A stretch of 64,000 nucleotides of DNA. Origin: Filomicrobium insigne (lineage in GTDB: Bacteria; Pseudomonadota; Alphaproteobacteria; Rhizobiales; Hyphomicrobiaceae). This document shows positions 7,761 to 16,316 of the stretch, piece by piece. How positions within the stretch are numbered: position 1 is the stretch's first letter; every line of letters begins with the position of its first letter. The stretch spans positions 124,001 to 188,000 of the forward strand of contig NZ_FNJC01000003.1 of NCBI RefSeq assembly GCF_900104305.1, written 5' to 3'. A model generated the notes under the pieces. That model was given only the letters and a program-made list of their open reading frames with translations, was not told where the DNA came from and did no database searches. A program made the position numbers and the translations under genes.

Positions 7761-8591
7761 ATGGCCGATCCGTCGAGAGCGGCGCTGAATTGGAACGCGT
7801 TGGACGCTTCAATAATCGGGGCTATCACTGAAATTCAAGCGGCGCGCGCTTGCATCCGGCATGATGCCCAATCCAAAGCGACAATAAAGCGGAACCCAAA
7901 TGCCGAGGCGCAAGAACGCTTTGTGCGGTGTTTTGATGATGCCCAAGACATGTTGGATGAAGTCCGCGCGCAAATGTCCATCGCACGTTCGATTTTCGCC
8001 GGGGCGCCGCGCATACCGAGCCGCCCGCGTCAGGTGACTGCGACAGCCCTGGACAGAGGCAACGCGACATACGTCGTCGAACCCAAAAAGCCGGCGTCTT
8101 CGCGACTAGCAGCTTTTAAGAAGCGGTTCGCTTTTTTTGCGAAGTCTTCGATGCGCAAATTCAAGAAGATGACGTTCGCCTCCGCTCGTCGAGACAATAG
8201 CATTGCGGTCGAAAACGTCGGCAAAAAGACCGTAAGTCCGCGAGAAAAATTGATAGTCCCGTTTCTGTACGCATTGCCGTTTTCCCTCCGGCGCCGGTTA
8301 TGGCGAAACCTAAAGTCCTCTTTCGCACAGACATCGCCGCAGGGCAAAACGCCGAGCGAAAGGACGCCGTATCACAACGCGTTTTATCCGAGGCCAGCCT
8401 TTGTTCTGGCGGCAATGGTCGGATTGGGCGTTGTCGCGTCGATTGCTTGGGCAGCATGGGCCCCGTCAACCGTCTCGGCGGCGAATGTGGGCCTGTCCAC
8501 TCCATCGATAGAGTGGTCTGCGGTGCCGGCCAAAGGTTGCTCGGTGAGCGCATGGGCCAAAGCTTGTTATCCGCGCCGGTCCCGGCTTTAG
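7761..8591 (+). CDS. orphan basic protein with one membrane segment
   Basis: About 276 residues; I do not recognise the family. The first 85 residues look helical and mixed-charge. Residues 85-205 are strongly basic, with many K, R and S. A hydrophobic segment (AFVLAAMVGLGVVASIAWAAWAP) near residues 218-240 could cross the membrane. The tail has two cysteines (KGCSVSAWAKACYPRR). I chose 7761 because GGAG lies 7 nt upstream; the ATG at 7755 is too close to it. The long open frame with a fitting ribosome site argues for a real gene. Function is unknown. Confidence 0.55.
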   Translation: MADPSRAALNWNALDASIIGAITEIQAARACIRHDAQSKATIKRNPNAEAQERFVRCFDDAQDMLDEVRAQMSIARSIFAGAPRIPSRPRQVTATALDRGNATYVVEPKKPASSRLAAFKKRFAFFAKSSMRKFKKMTFASARRDNSIAVENVGKKTVSPREKLIVPFLYALPFSLRRRLWRNLKSSFAQTSPQGKTPSERTPYHNAFYPRPAFVLAAMVGLGVVASIAWAAWAPSTVSAANVGLSTPSIEWSAVPAKGCSVSAWAKACYPRRSRL

Positions 8592-8631
8592 AGCTGATGT
8601 CAATGTCCCAGCCCCTGCGACAATGACAACC

Positions 8632-8656
8632 GGAACGGTGAATACGTAGTAACGTT
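8632..8656 (+). promoter_or_regulatory. EcfG-type promoter upstream of two small ORFs
   Basis: GGAAC at 8632-8636, a 16-nt spacer and CGTT at 8653-8656. Exact consensus, 43 nt before the ATG at 8699. Confidence 0.7.
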
Positions 8657-8698
8657 TGTCTGGGCACGATCGCCAACAGATGAACGGAGCTATGTCCA

Positions 8699-8878
8699 AT
8701 GAATATTGGTTACAGGCCTAAGCCGCTTCACCCGCTGGCTGAATTACGCCAACGAATTTTGCGACTAAAAGTGGCGCATAAGAGTGATAACGCTTCAGAA
8801 CCGACTGTCGCTCCGTTGCGACGAGAGAAGCGTCTTCCCGTAGCCCGTCATTATCGGGATGGCCGACGTTATGCATGA
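8699..8878 (+). CDS. small orphan ORF (59 aa), predicted GSR target
   Basis: A 59-residue basic ORF beginning MNIGYRPKPLHPLAELRQR and ending RHYRDGRRYA. A CGGAG site lies 9 nt before the ATG. No family recognised. Support comes from context: an exact EcfG promoter sits just upstream and the next ORF overlaps its end, as in a two-gene operon. Basic, Arg-rich composition suggests a nucleic-acid or membrane-surface partner, but this is only inference. It could also be leader sequence of the following gene. Confidence 0.4.
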   Translation: MNIGYRPKPLHPLAELRQRILRLKVAHKSDNASEPTVAPLRREKRLPVARHYRDGRRYA

Positions 8879-9116
8879 AGATAAGCCGACGCATACGCAC
8901 ATCGAGACACTGAACGACGTAGAGCAATCGCTCGCGACGCTTCAGGACGAGCGGTGTGCGTGCTGGGCTCAACTTCAGGCTTTGCTGGCGAGCGGTCCCG
9001 CCGCCGCCAGCAAAATCAGCCACTACATTAGCCGTATCGATGCGATCAACGACATTATGTTGGCCCTGGCTCGGGTGACGACAGCAGCCCCCTCGCTGCA
9101 GGATTCTACAGAATAG
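8859..9116 (+). CDS. small hypothetical protein (85 aa), predicted GSR target
   Basis: 85 residues from 8859, or 81 from the ATG at 8871, which has a weak GGGATGG site upstream. The protein looks all-helical: TLNDVEQSLATLQDERCACWAQLQALL, then KISHYISRIDAINDIMLALARV. No signal peptide or membrane segment. I do not recognise the family. It overlaps the preceding 59-aa ORF by 20 nt, and both lie downstream of an exact EcfG promoter. The gene ends 9 nt before the convergent SGNH hydrolase gene. Confidence 0.5.
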   Translation: MADVMHEDKPTHTHIETLNDVEQSLATLQDERCACWAQLQALLASGPAAASKISHYISRIDAINDIMLALARVTTAAPSLQDSTE

Positions 9117-9124
9117 CTTGCCAA

Positions 9125-9994
9125 CTATGGTCCGCTCACGTGAGTCCGCAGCCCGGCTCTAGAGGCAACAGTTGTTAGTTCCTCCGCCAATGCATCAGCC
9201 ATAACCTCGCCCAAGCAACGATATGACGTGTCGTTCAGGTGGAACTTGTCTGGCGCAAGAAGCTCTTCGACCGAAAATTGTGACGAAGTGACCATGTGCT
9301 GCATGATTTCGTAACGACGCAGCAAAGGGATTTTTCGCTCGGTGGAAATCGCTTTCATGATGCGCAAATAGCTCGGGAAATTAGGGAGTCGCGCCGCACC
9401 CGGATAGTATTGATGATTGAGCAGAACCACATCGATCCCATGCTTTTGCATGAGGTCTAGACCAGCATCCACTGTAGATTGAAATTCGCTGATTTTTACG
9501 CCTCGGATCGCATCGTTCACGCCGGTTTGCCAGATGACGAGGTCCGGGTCCAACGGTAGCACCGCGCTCGCGATCCGCGCGAGCATATCGCGTGCAAGCT
9601 GTCCCCCGATCCCCAAGTTAACGACTTCGAACTTGTGTTCTGGAAAACGATGTTGCAACTCGACCAGAAGGCGCGACGGGTAAGAGGCTGCCTTGCTGGA
9701 TGCCCCTGCACCCTGTGTGCTGGACGAACCAAGCGCGACGATACGGATGACTTCTCCCTTCCGAAAAGCGGCGGTCAGGCGCGGCATGGGCCAGTCCAGA
9801 TGAACCAGCTCATTGGGTGCCTTACAGGCTTTCTTTGGAGGAGATGTTGCAGTTTGGGCTGCTTGAGCTTGCGCTGACGACACATACCCGACCGCCATCA
9901 GCGCGATGGCGGCAGCAAAACACGATTGAAAAGCGGAACGGAGGGCCAAACGAGCCCGACACTGCGCCCCAGCTTGCGTTGCGCGAGATACCAT
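9125..9994 (-). CDS. periplasmic SGNH/GDSL-type hydrolase
   Basis: 289 residues from the ATG at 9994. A signal peptide ends near SSAQAQA (residue 44). SGNH blocks are seen: GSSSTQGAGASS (nucleophile serine) near residue 90, NLGIGGQ, WQTGVNDAIRG, and the catalytic Asp-His pair in APDKFHLND near residue 260. These are esterases or lipases; substrate unknown. The first 97 nt overlap the 3-prime end of opgC, so the true start may be internal. Its place in the opg cluster suggests action on glucan substituents (inference). Confidence 0.88.
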   Translation of the reverse strand: MVSRATQAGAQCRARLALRSAFQSCFAAAIALMAVGYVSSAQAQAAQTATSPPKKACKAPNELVHLDWPMPRLTAAFRKGEVIRIVALGSSSTQGAGASSKAASYPSRLLVELQHRFPEHKFEVVNLGIGGQLARDMLARIASAVLPLDPDLVIWQTGVNDAIRGVKISEFQSTVDAGLDLMQKHGIDVVLLNHQYYPGAARLPNFPSYLRIMKAISTERKIPLLRRYEIMQHMVTSSQFSVEELLAPDKFHLNDTSYRCLGEVMADALAEELTTVASRAGLRTHVSGP

Positions 9995-11064
9995 GCGGTA
10001 ACACCCAATACAGAGATACCTATTGTATTCACAGCAATTTGCGTAGTGAGGTCAGTCCCAGCTTCCTGCATCACCACCCATCCGCTGAACGACAAGAGCG
10101 TGCCGAGACAGAAGACTTCTAGTGAATGTTGACCGCAACGTGAAATGACCCCTGCGCCCGGTGACGTCAGCCAACGCGCTGACGCCGGGACACAAGCGGC
10201 GACAATGTACCCGAGCGCGACAATGTGCAAGATGCGAAGAGGTGATAAATTCGTCTTATCAATCGCTCCAAGTAGATCGCCCGGCAGAAGACGCGTGCTT
10301 TCCAGCCCGGGGATTCGGGTCCAAGGCGCAACAAGTAGGCACGCAAAGAGCGCATAGGCGGCCGCCGGCGGAAGCAGAACGGCTTCATAGAGCGGCATAT
10401 TTCTGCGTACCCGGTCTGCAGCCACTGCACCCAAAGTCAGCAGGAGCTGCCAAGCGAAGGGGTTAAAGAACCAGCCCCACACCGGATGCCCCGGCAATCC
10501 CAGCCCTCCGGCATAAGCAGCCAGCCAGATCGCAGCGGATATAATAAGTACGAGTGCGTGCGAACGGCGCAGCAGCCAATACATAACGGGGAACCACGCC
10601 AGAAGAAGGATGTATAGCGGCAGAATGTTCAGCATGTTTTGCTGATAGTAGAGCACCGCAGCCTGGGGAATCGCATGCGAAGGGTAGTTGATGAAATACT
10701 GCAGGCCGATGTGGTTCAGATAGTTGGGCTGCGAAAAGAAAAGCGCTGCCGCGCTAAGGAGCAGCAAGCTGACTACAACCGTTCCGATGTGCCAAACATA
10801 TAGGTCGAAGATGCGACGCCCGACACGCGAAGTCCCGGAGCGGAAGCCCTCCTTTTCGAAGGTCTTGCTGTAAGCGAGCAGAGCGGAAAAACCAGCGAGA
10901 AATACAAAAACTTCTGCAGCATCTGCGAAACCGAAATTACGCATAGTTAGATCCGCCAGCCAATTCCCGGGAATGTGGTCGACGAAAATAAAAAGTAAGG
11001 CGAGGCCTCGAAAAAAATCGATGCGCACGTCGCGTTTTTGTACGGGTGCCTGACTCTTTTGCAT
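9898..11064 (-). CDS. opgC: OpgC-type glucan-modifying membrane acyltransferase
   Basis: About 388 residues with roughly ten membrane helices. It opens with KRDVRIDFFRGLALLFIFVDHIPGNWL, the hallmark of the OpgC family, which transfers succinyl groups to osmoregulated periplasmic glucans. FGFADAAEVFVFLAGFSA follows, as expected. The frame is open back to 11451, but the extra 129 residues are not OpgC-like and would run into opgG, so I use the ATG at 11064. It is divergent from opgG and overlaps the SGNH hydrolase by 97 nt. Confidence 0.9.
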   Translation of the reverse strand: MQKSQAPVQKRDVRIDFFRGLALLFIFVDHIPGNWLADLTMRNFGFADAAEVFVFLAGFSALLAYSKTFEKEGFRSGTSRVGRRIFDLYVWHIGTVVVSLLLLSAAALFFSQPNYLNHIGLQYFINYPSHAIPQAAVLYYQQNMLNILPLYILLLAWFPVMYWLLRRSHALVLIISAAIWLAAYAGGLGLPGHPVWGWFFNPFAWQLLLTLGAVAADRVRRNMPLYEAVLLPPAAAYALFACLLVAPWTRIPGLESTRLLPGDLLGAIDKTNLSPLRILHIVALGYIVAACVPASARWLTSPGAGVISRCGQHSLEVFCLGTLLSFSGWVVMQEAGTDLTTQIAVNTIGISVLGVTAWYLAQRKLGRSVGLVWPSVPLFNRVLLPPSR

Positions 11065-11358
11065 AAGCGATATATTTCCAGCAGTTGCGGCCTTCACGGT
11101 GAGGTACCCCGCTCTTAGGTAACGATTCGGGCGTTTCCTTAGCTCTAAAATGGCGGGTGAGACGGCGGGGTTCCCGACCTGCGTCGCGACGGCAAGCTTT
11201 TGCCACCATGCGCGCATACTCTCTGAGTCGTCAGACGAGCGATGTCCGTTCGGGGCGCATGTCCGATGCGGACCGGCGGAAGCGCGCCGGTGCGCGTTCC
11301 ATGACGCAGACTCGAGAAGCCTCCCCTGAGAACCTGGTGGGTTGAACTCAGCAGCGGA

Positions 11359-11383
11359 GGAACCAAACGCGGTGAATTGCGTT
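11359..11383 (+). promoter_or_regulatory. EcfG-type promoter of opgGH
   Basis: GGAAC at 11359-11363, a 16-nt spacer and CGTT at 11380-11383. Exact consensus, 33 nt before the opgG ATG. Confidence 0.75.
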
Positions 11384-11415
11384 GAGTTCGCGCCAATCAC
11401 AAACATCTGTGGATC

Positions 11416-13041
11416 ATGACACTCTTCGATTTTGCAAAATTCGACGGTCAAAAGACTGCGTCCAGAACCTTCAGAAAGGGCAGCGGAATTCGCAGCTTAC
11501 TACTGATCCTGGGCGCTTCTGTCGCAGGCTTGGTGAAGGTGCACGCGGTCGCAGCGGAAGCGCTGCCCCCGGCATTGAAGAGGCCAATTGCCCACTTCAG
11601 TCAGGACGCCGTCATCCAAGAAGCCAAAGCGCTCGCCAGCGAACCATATGTCGCACCCCCGCCGCGCGATCACGACCCGGCAAAGGAGTTGGCGGGGACG
11701 TATGACGAATATCGAATGGCGAGATTTCGTCCTGAAGCAGCGATACAGCTCGACAAGGTCGGCAAGTACCGGCTGCAACTTTTGCCCACCGCGTGGATAC
11801 ACAACGAAGAGGTTGAGCTGGCTCTTGTAGACAACGGTGTTTCAACCCCCGTGCGCGCCGATCCGGATATGTTCGATTGGGGAACATTGAAGAAAGTCGC
11901 AGCTTTCTCAAAAGGAGTTCCCCTTTCAGGGTTTCGAATTAACGGCCCGCTGAATAGTCCTGACGTGAGCGATGAAATTATCGTTTTCCAGGGCGCGAGT
12001 TATTTCCGAGCTTTGTCGCGTGGACAAGTTTATGGCATTTCTGCGCGTGGGCTTGCCTTGCGTACCGGCGCTATTGGTGGCGAAGAGTTCCCGCGTTTTA
12101 CAAAGTTCTGGATCGAGCGGCCTGAGCCTCATGCCAATAAATTGGTGGTGCATGCGCTATTAGAGAGTAGGTCCGTGGCGGGTGCCTACCTGTTCAAGAT
12201 TGATCCGGGCGACACAACGGTCATCGACATCGAGGCGACACTTTTTCCTCGTACAGAGATCTCACAAATCGGATTGGCCCCACTGACGAGCATGTATCTC
12301 GTCTCCAGCAGCGATCGTACCCGCGTCAGTGACTTTCGCCCATCCGTGCACGACTCCGATGGTCTGACCATCCACAACGGCAGCGGCGAGTATCTGTGGC
12401 GCCCACTTTCTAATCCGCGACAAATCGAAGTAAGCATGTTTCAGGATGATGGTCCCAAAGGGTTCGGTCTTGAACAGCGCGAACGTAAATTCGCAGCCTA
12501 CCAGGACCTCGAAGCCAAATACCATTTACGGCCGAGCGTTTGGGTTGAGCCCAAGAGCGATTGGGGGCGCGGTAGCGTCGTACTCGTAGAGCTGCCAACG
12601 GAAACCGAAGCCAACGACAACATCGTCGCGTTCTGGCGGCCTGACGAGGCACTTGCCCCAGGCAAAGCATATCGGCTGGCTTACAGATTATCGTGGCCAG
12701 ATACCTTCCGCGACATTGGTCCCAAAGTCCGCATCATGCGCACAATGGCCGGGCTTAGCATCGGTTCGGATCGCAGCGAAGGCGCTGTGCAGTTTGTCAT
12801 TGAGTATGACGGCATCGAAGGCGAGAGCGACCGAGTTGAAATTTTGCCAACCATGCAAACAAGCGAAGGCCGCCTCAGCAAACCCCAAGTTCAGGTGAAT
12901 CGAGAGTCCGGCACGTTGCGCGTTGCGTTCAAGTTTTATCCCGGAGCAAGCGAGACCGCCGAATTGCGCGTGGCTTTATCAGCCCTGCAAGGCGGATCGG
13001 AAACTTGGCTGTACCGTTGGACGAAAGGCATGCATCAATGA
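11416..13041 (+). CDS. opgG: periplasmic glucan biosynthesis protein OpgG/MdoG
   Basis: 541 residues, near the family length of about 510. A signal peptide covers residues 1-47 (ending AVAAEALPP). The OpgG beta-sandwich domain follows, with YDEYRMARFRPEAA and FRINGPLNSPDVSDEIIVFQGASYFRALSRGQVYGISARGLALRTG near residues 170-215, strongly diagnostic. OpgG works in the periplasm in assembly or release of beta-glucans made by OpgH. It overlaps opgH by 4 nt (ATGA). An exact EcfG promoter sits directly upstream, tying glucan synthesis to the general stress response. Confidence 0.95.
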   Translation: MTLFDFAKFDGQKTASRTFRKGSGIRSLLLILGASVAGLVKVHAVAAEALPPALKRPIAHFSQDAVIQEAKALASEPYVAPPPRDHDPAKELAGTYDEYRMARFRPEAAIQLDKVGKYRLQLLPTAWIHNEEVELALVDNGVSTPVRADPDMFDWGTLKKVAAFSKGVPLSGFRINGPLNSPDVSDEIIVFQGASYFRALSRGQVYGISARGLALRTGAIGGEEFPRFTKFWIERPEPHANKLVVHALLESRSVAGAYLFKIDPGDTTVIDIEATLFPRTEISQIGLAPLTSMYLVSSSDRTRVSDFRPSVHDSDGLTIHNGSGEYLWRPLSNPRQIEVSMFQDDGPKGFGLEQRERKFAAYQDLEAKYHLRPSVWVEPKSDWGRGSVVLVELPTETEANDNIVAFWRPDEALAPGKAYRLAYRLSWPDTFRDIGPKVRIMRTMAGLSIGSDRSEGAVQFVIEYDGIEGESDRVEILPTMQTSEGRLSKPQVQVNRESGTLRVAFKFYPGASETAELRVALSALQGGSETWLYRWTKGMHQ

Positions 13042-14975
13042 TTACAGCTAGGCTGTTTCCTCTACCGCCTCCAAAAGTTCCTCCTGATGCCGGGGTTTTC
13101 ATGCCTCCGCAGGAGCTTTGGGATCGCGCGGAGCGTGATACCGAACCCAAGCTAGGAACTTCGCCGGCGACGACGTGGGCGGCACGGCTTACCGTGACTG
13201 CCGCGACGCTGATGATGACCGCATTTTTTGCCTACTGGCTTTATGGCGCCTTGGCGCCGTCCGGTATCAACGTGTGGGAAGGGGTTTTCATCTTTCTTGC
13301 GACATCTTGCTTTGTGTGGGTGAGTGTCGGCACGTCTGCGGCATTGCTTGGTTTCATCCTGATGCGTTTCGGTGCGGCGCCCGCCATACCGGTCATTCCA
13401 TCTGCGGATACGCCGCTCGCAACAAAAACAGCACTACTTTTTCCAATCTACCACGAAAGCCCTGCGCGGATCGCGGCGACTATTGAAGAATTGGCCAAAG
13501 ACCTTGCGGACCGGGGCCATGGCGACAAGTTTTCTGTGTTCGTCCTGAGCGACACGCGGCCGGGTCAAGATCGCGATCTTGAGGTCGAAACATTTGAGAT
13601 TTTGAAGAGAATAGTCGCCAGCCGGATGGAGGTTTTCTATCGCTATCGCGAGGAGAATGTCGGCAAGAAGGCCGGCAACATCCAGGACTGGATCGTGCGG
13701 CATGGCGGCGAATTTGAGCAGTTTGTGATCTTTGACGCCGACAGCGTCATGTCAGCAGAAACGCTGGTTCGGCTCGCGGCAGCAATGGAACACAACCCTC
13801 ACGCCGGGCTCATCCAGACCGTGCCCAAGCTCATTTCCAGTACGACGACCTTTGCGCGTTTGCAGCAGTTTGCGAACGCGGCCTATGGGCCGATCTTGGC
13901 GCGGGGGCTTTCAGCTTGGTCGGGTCAGTCGGCAAACTACTGGGGGCACAACGCTATCATTCGGACGCGGCCGTTCGCCAAATACGCAGGCCTCCCGAAG
14001 CTCGATGGCGCGCCTCCTTTCGGCGGGCACATCCAAAGTCATGACTTTGTTGAAGCAGCTCTGCTGCGCCGGGCTGGCTGGGCCGTGTACATGGCGCCTC
14101 AGCTCACCGGCAGCTATGAATCCAGTCCGCCCACGCTGATCGACATGGCGATCCGCGACCGGCGTTGGGTCCAGGGCAACTTGCAGCATCTGGGCCTGAT
14201 CACGGTACGCGGGCTGACGTTGACCAGCCGTGTGCACCTGTTCATGGGCGCATATGGCTATCTCGTTTCGGCTTTCTGGGTTGCCTTGATGCTCGTCGGC
14301 ATGGCGCTCTCCCTCCCGTTTCTCACGGGTGACGAAGCCAACATGGCCAACGTGGATGAACTGGTAACAGGCGATGCCGTGACTGTTCTTGTTATGACAG
14401 TCAGCGCGCTCTTCCTTCCTAAGGCGCTGGGCCTTGTGAACTGGCTTCTTACGACGCGGAGATCAGTGGCGTCTGCGTTGCAAACCATTGCCGGCACCGT
14501 CGTTGAGGTCATCCTATCGGTTCTGCTGGCACCGATCCTTTTGATGACGCATCTACAAGCTATCGTTGAAATCATACGTGGTCGGGATAGCGGTTGGGCG
14601 GCGCAACGGCGCGACGCTGATGGCGTTACCCTTGCGGAGGCAATCCGGTTTCACGTGCGGCACGTCATGATCGGCTTAGTGCTGGCTGCGATTTCGGTAA
14701 GCGTATCGTGGTGGCTTCTGGCTTGGATGGCGCCTGTCGTGCTCGGCCTGATCTTGGCCCCGTGGGTGACGTGGCTGACATCCCGATGTTCGTTGCCGTC
14801 AATTTCACTGATGCTCGCCACCGACGAAGATTTAAAGGTCCCGGATATCGTGAGTAGGGTGGAAACGCGGGCCGCTCGGTGGAGACGATTTTGCGAGTCT
14901 CCAGCAAGAACGGACACGAAGACGAAAGAGGTGAGCGTTACACCCTTACCCGGTGCACCTGCCCCCTTGACCTGA
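13038..14975 (+). CDS. opgH: glucan biosynthesis glucosyltransferase OpgH/MdoH
   Basis: 645 residues from the ATG at 13038, which overlaps the opgG stop. An inner membrane family-2 glycosyltransferase that polymerises the beta-1,2-glucan backbone from UDP-glucose. Two membrane segments lie near residues 50-110. The cytosolic catalytic domain has FDADSVMSAETLVRL (DxD) and RDRRWVQGNLQHL (QxxRW-like). Several C-terminal membrane segments follow. It is shorter than the 847-residue E. coli protein at both ends, as usual in alphaproteobacteria. An upstream in-frame ATG at 13005 lies inside opgG. Confidence 0.95.
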   Translation: MITARLFPLPPPKVPPDAGVFMPPQELWDRAERDTEPKLGTSPATTWAARLTVTAATLMMTAFFAYWLYGALAPSGINVWEGVFIFLATSCFVWVSVGTSAALLGFILMRFGAAPAIPVIPSADTPLATKTALLFPIYHESPARIAATIEELAKDLADRGHGDKFSVFVLSDTRPGQDRDLEVETFEILKRIVASRMEVFYRYREENVGKKAGNIQDWIVRHGGEFEQFVIFDADSVMSAETLVRLAAAMEHNPHAGLIQTVPKLISSTTTFARLQQFANAAYGPILARGLSAWSGQSANYWGHNAIIRTRPFAKYAGLPKLDGAPPFGGHIQSHDFVEAALLRRAGWAVYMAPQLTGSYESSPPTLIDMAIRDRRWVQGNLQHLGLITVRGLTLTSRVHLFMGAYGYLVSAFWVALMLVGMALSLPFLTGDEANMANVDELVTGDAVTVLVMTVSALFLPKALGLVNWLLTTRRSVASALQTIAGTVVEVILSVLLAPILLMTHLQAIVEIIRGRDSGWAAQRRDADGVTLAEAIRFHVRHVMIGLVLAAISVSVSWWLLAWMAPVVLGLILAPWVTWLTSRCSLPSISLMLATDEDLKVPDIVSRVETRAARWRRFCESPARTDTKTKEVSVTPLPGAPAPLT

Positions 14976-14999
14976 GGAATGGGTTCAAGCGTGAGTTTG

Positions 15000-15917
15000 T
15001 CATCCCGGCGTGGTGGCGAACTCGCGCGCCGTCGCGGAAATTTCTTCGCGGGTCGGTAGGGCGGCCAGGCTGCCTTGCCGCGTTACGCTCAAAGAAGCGC
15101 AATGGACCCCAACGGAGAGGGCAGCTTCGGGGGATAACCCACGCGCAAGTGAACCCACGAAAACACCGCAGAAGGCGTCGCCCGCACCGGTGGCATCAAT
15201 AGCCTTCACAGCAGGTGGCTGCGCGGTCCACGGCTCTGAACGGCCTCGCGCGTAAAGCCGGGCACCTGCGGAGCCAAGCGTCGCAACAACCGTGTCGCAT
15301 CCGAGTTCAATCAATCGCGCTGCAGCTGCGTTGGGCTCTGAGAGGCCGGATAGGTCCGCCAGCTCAATGGCATTGACGAAAGCCAAGTCTATAAGCGGCC
15401 AAAGCCCTTCGTAGTCGAAAAGGATAGGCGAAGGATTGACCGCGATGCGAGCATTCTTCGCCCGCGCTGCTTCGAGCGTAGCCGCGGTTGTCGCCCGATC
15501 GATGTTTCCCTGCATTACCAGCCAATCGCCAGGCTTTAGCCGATCCATCGCTTTCAGGCCGATATCGGGCCCGGCATGCTGCGCCGAATGTGTCGACGCG
15601 ATGATCGAGTTATCTCCATCTGGGAGCACGAAAATCGCAGCTTCGTCCGTTGGTCCGGGTCTGATGTGTGTCGGTCCGACATCGATCGTTTCACGCCGCA
15701 GCAAGTCTACGATTTCCCGACCGTAAACATCATCTCCCACGGCTGTTGCAAACGCGACAGGCGCGCCCGTACGCGCTGCGCTGACAGCTTGATTGAGGCC
15801 CTTACCACCGAAATCAATGCGCGCCTCCCGCGCGATCATTGTTTCCCCGGGCCGCGGCAATCGATCCACTTTGTAGGAACGATCGACGACACAGTTGCCG
15901 ACCACCAGTATCGTCAT
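15000..15917 (-). CDS. PfkB family carbohydrate kinase, ribokinase-like
   Basis: A 305-residue cytosolic sugar kinase. GNCVVDRSYKVDRLPRPGET at the start and GGKGLNQAVSAARTGA near residues 35-50 match the ribokinase substrate site. DATGAGDAFCGVFVG near residues 245-260 is the PfkB signature with the catalytic aspartate. The closest match by eye is ribokinase, but no ribose transporter is adjacent, so the substrate is open. It converges on opgH with a gap of 24 nt and precedes cbpM on the same strand. Confidence 0.88.
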   Translation of the reverse strand: MTILVVGNCVVDRSYKVDRLPRPGETMIAREARIDFGGKGLNQAVSAARTGAPVAFATAVGDDVYGREIVDLLRRETIDVGPTHIRPGPTDEAAIFVLPDGDNSIIASTHSAQHAGPDIGLKAMDRLKPGDWLVMQGNIDRATTAATLEAARAKNARIAVNPSPILFDYEGLWPLIDLAFVNAIELADLSGLSEPNAAAARLIELGCDTVVATLGSAGARLYARGRSEPWTAQPPAVKAIDATGAGDAFCGVFVGSLARGLSPEAALSVGVHCASLSVTRQGSLAALPTREEISATAREFATTPG

Positions 15918-15974
15918 ATGCTCAGGCCCATGGGGAACCGATGTTATTGCGGTGACAGTGGGAGAAAGACGCGA

Positions 15975-16313
15975 TCACTGGTCCTCGGGTTCCTCGGAAG
16001 GTATCTCCAGAGCGCGCAGGCGTGCGCGCAATCCCTCAATCTCGTCGAGAAGTTCGAGCGCCAGAGCGATGCCTGGGATGTTGAGATTGAAATCGCGTTC
16101 GAGGCGTCGGGCCGTCGCGACGCGGCTCACGGTAAAGGCCGCAAATCGCCATTCACCTTCGGAGCGTCCTTCGGGTTCGAGAACGCCTTCACTTACAAGC
16201 TCTGAAATCCACGTCCGATCAACATTACACGACTGACAGATCTCGGTAATCGTCAAGCGTGTCGTCGAACTGACGAGTTCGGCAGTGTGAACGGAACTTT
16301 GCTTTTCGGCCAT
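15975..16313 (-). CDS. cbpM: CbpM-like chaperone modulator (MerR-like fold)
   Basis: A 112-residue protein that in E. coli binds and restrains the J-domain protein CbpA. The sequence has a MerR-like helix-turn-helix region (LTITEICQSCNVDRTWISELVSEGVLEPEG), then FTVSRVATARRLERDFNLNIPGIALALELLDEIEGLRARL, typical of the CbpM family. It lies 3 nt downstream of cbpA on the same strand, the standard pairing. The acidic C-terminus (SEEPEDQ) is probably disordered. Confidence 0.88.
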   Translation of the reverse strand: MAEKQSSVHTAELVSSTTRLTITEICQSCNVDRTWISELVSEGVLEPEGRSEGEWRFAAFTVSRVATARRLERDFNLNIPGIALALELLDEIEGLRARLRALEIPSEEPEDQ

Positions 16314-16316
16314 GGT

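Noticed and set aside
11065-11451. 129-residue N-terminal extension of OpgC
   Set aside because: It crosses the opgG start and its EcfG promoter and does not resemble OpgC.
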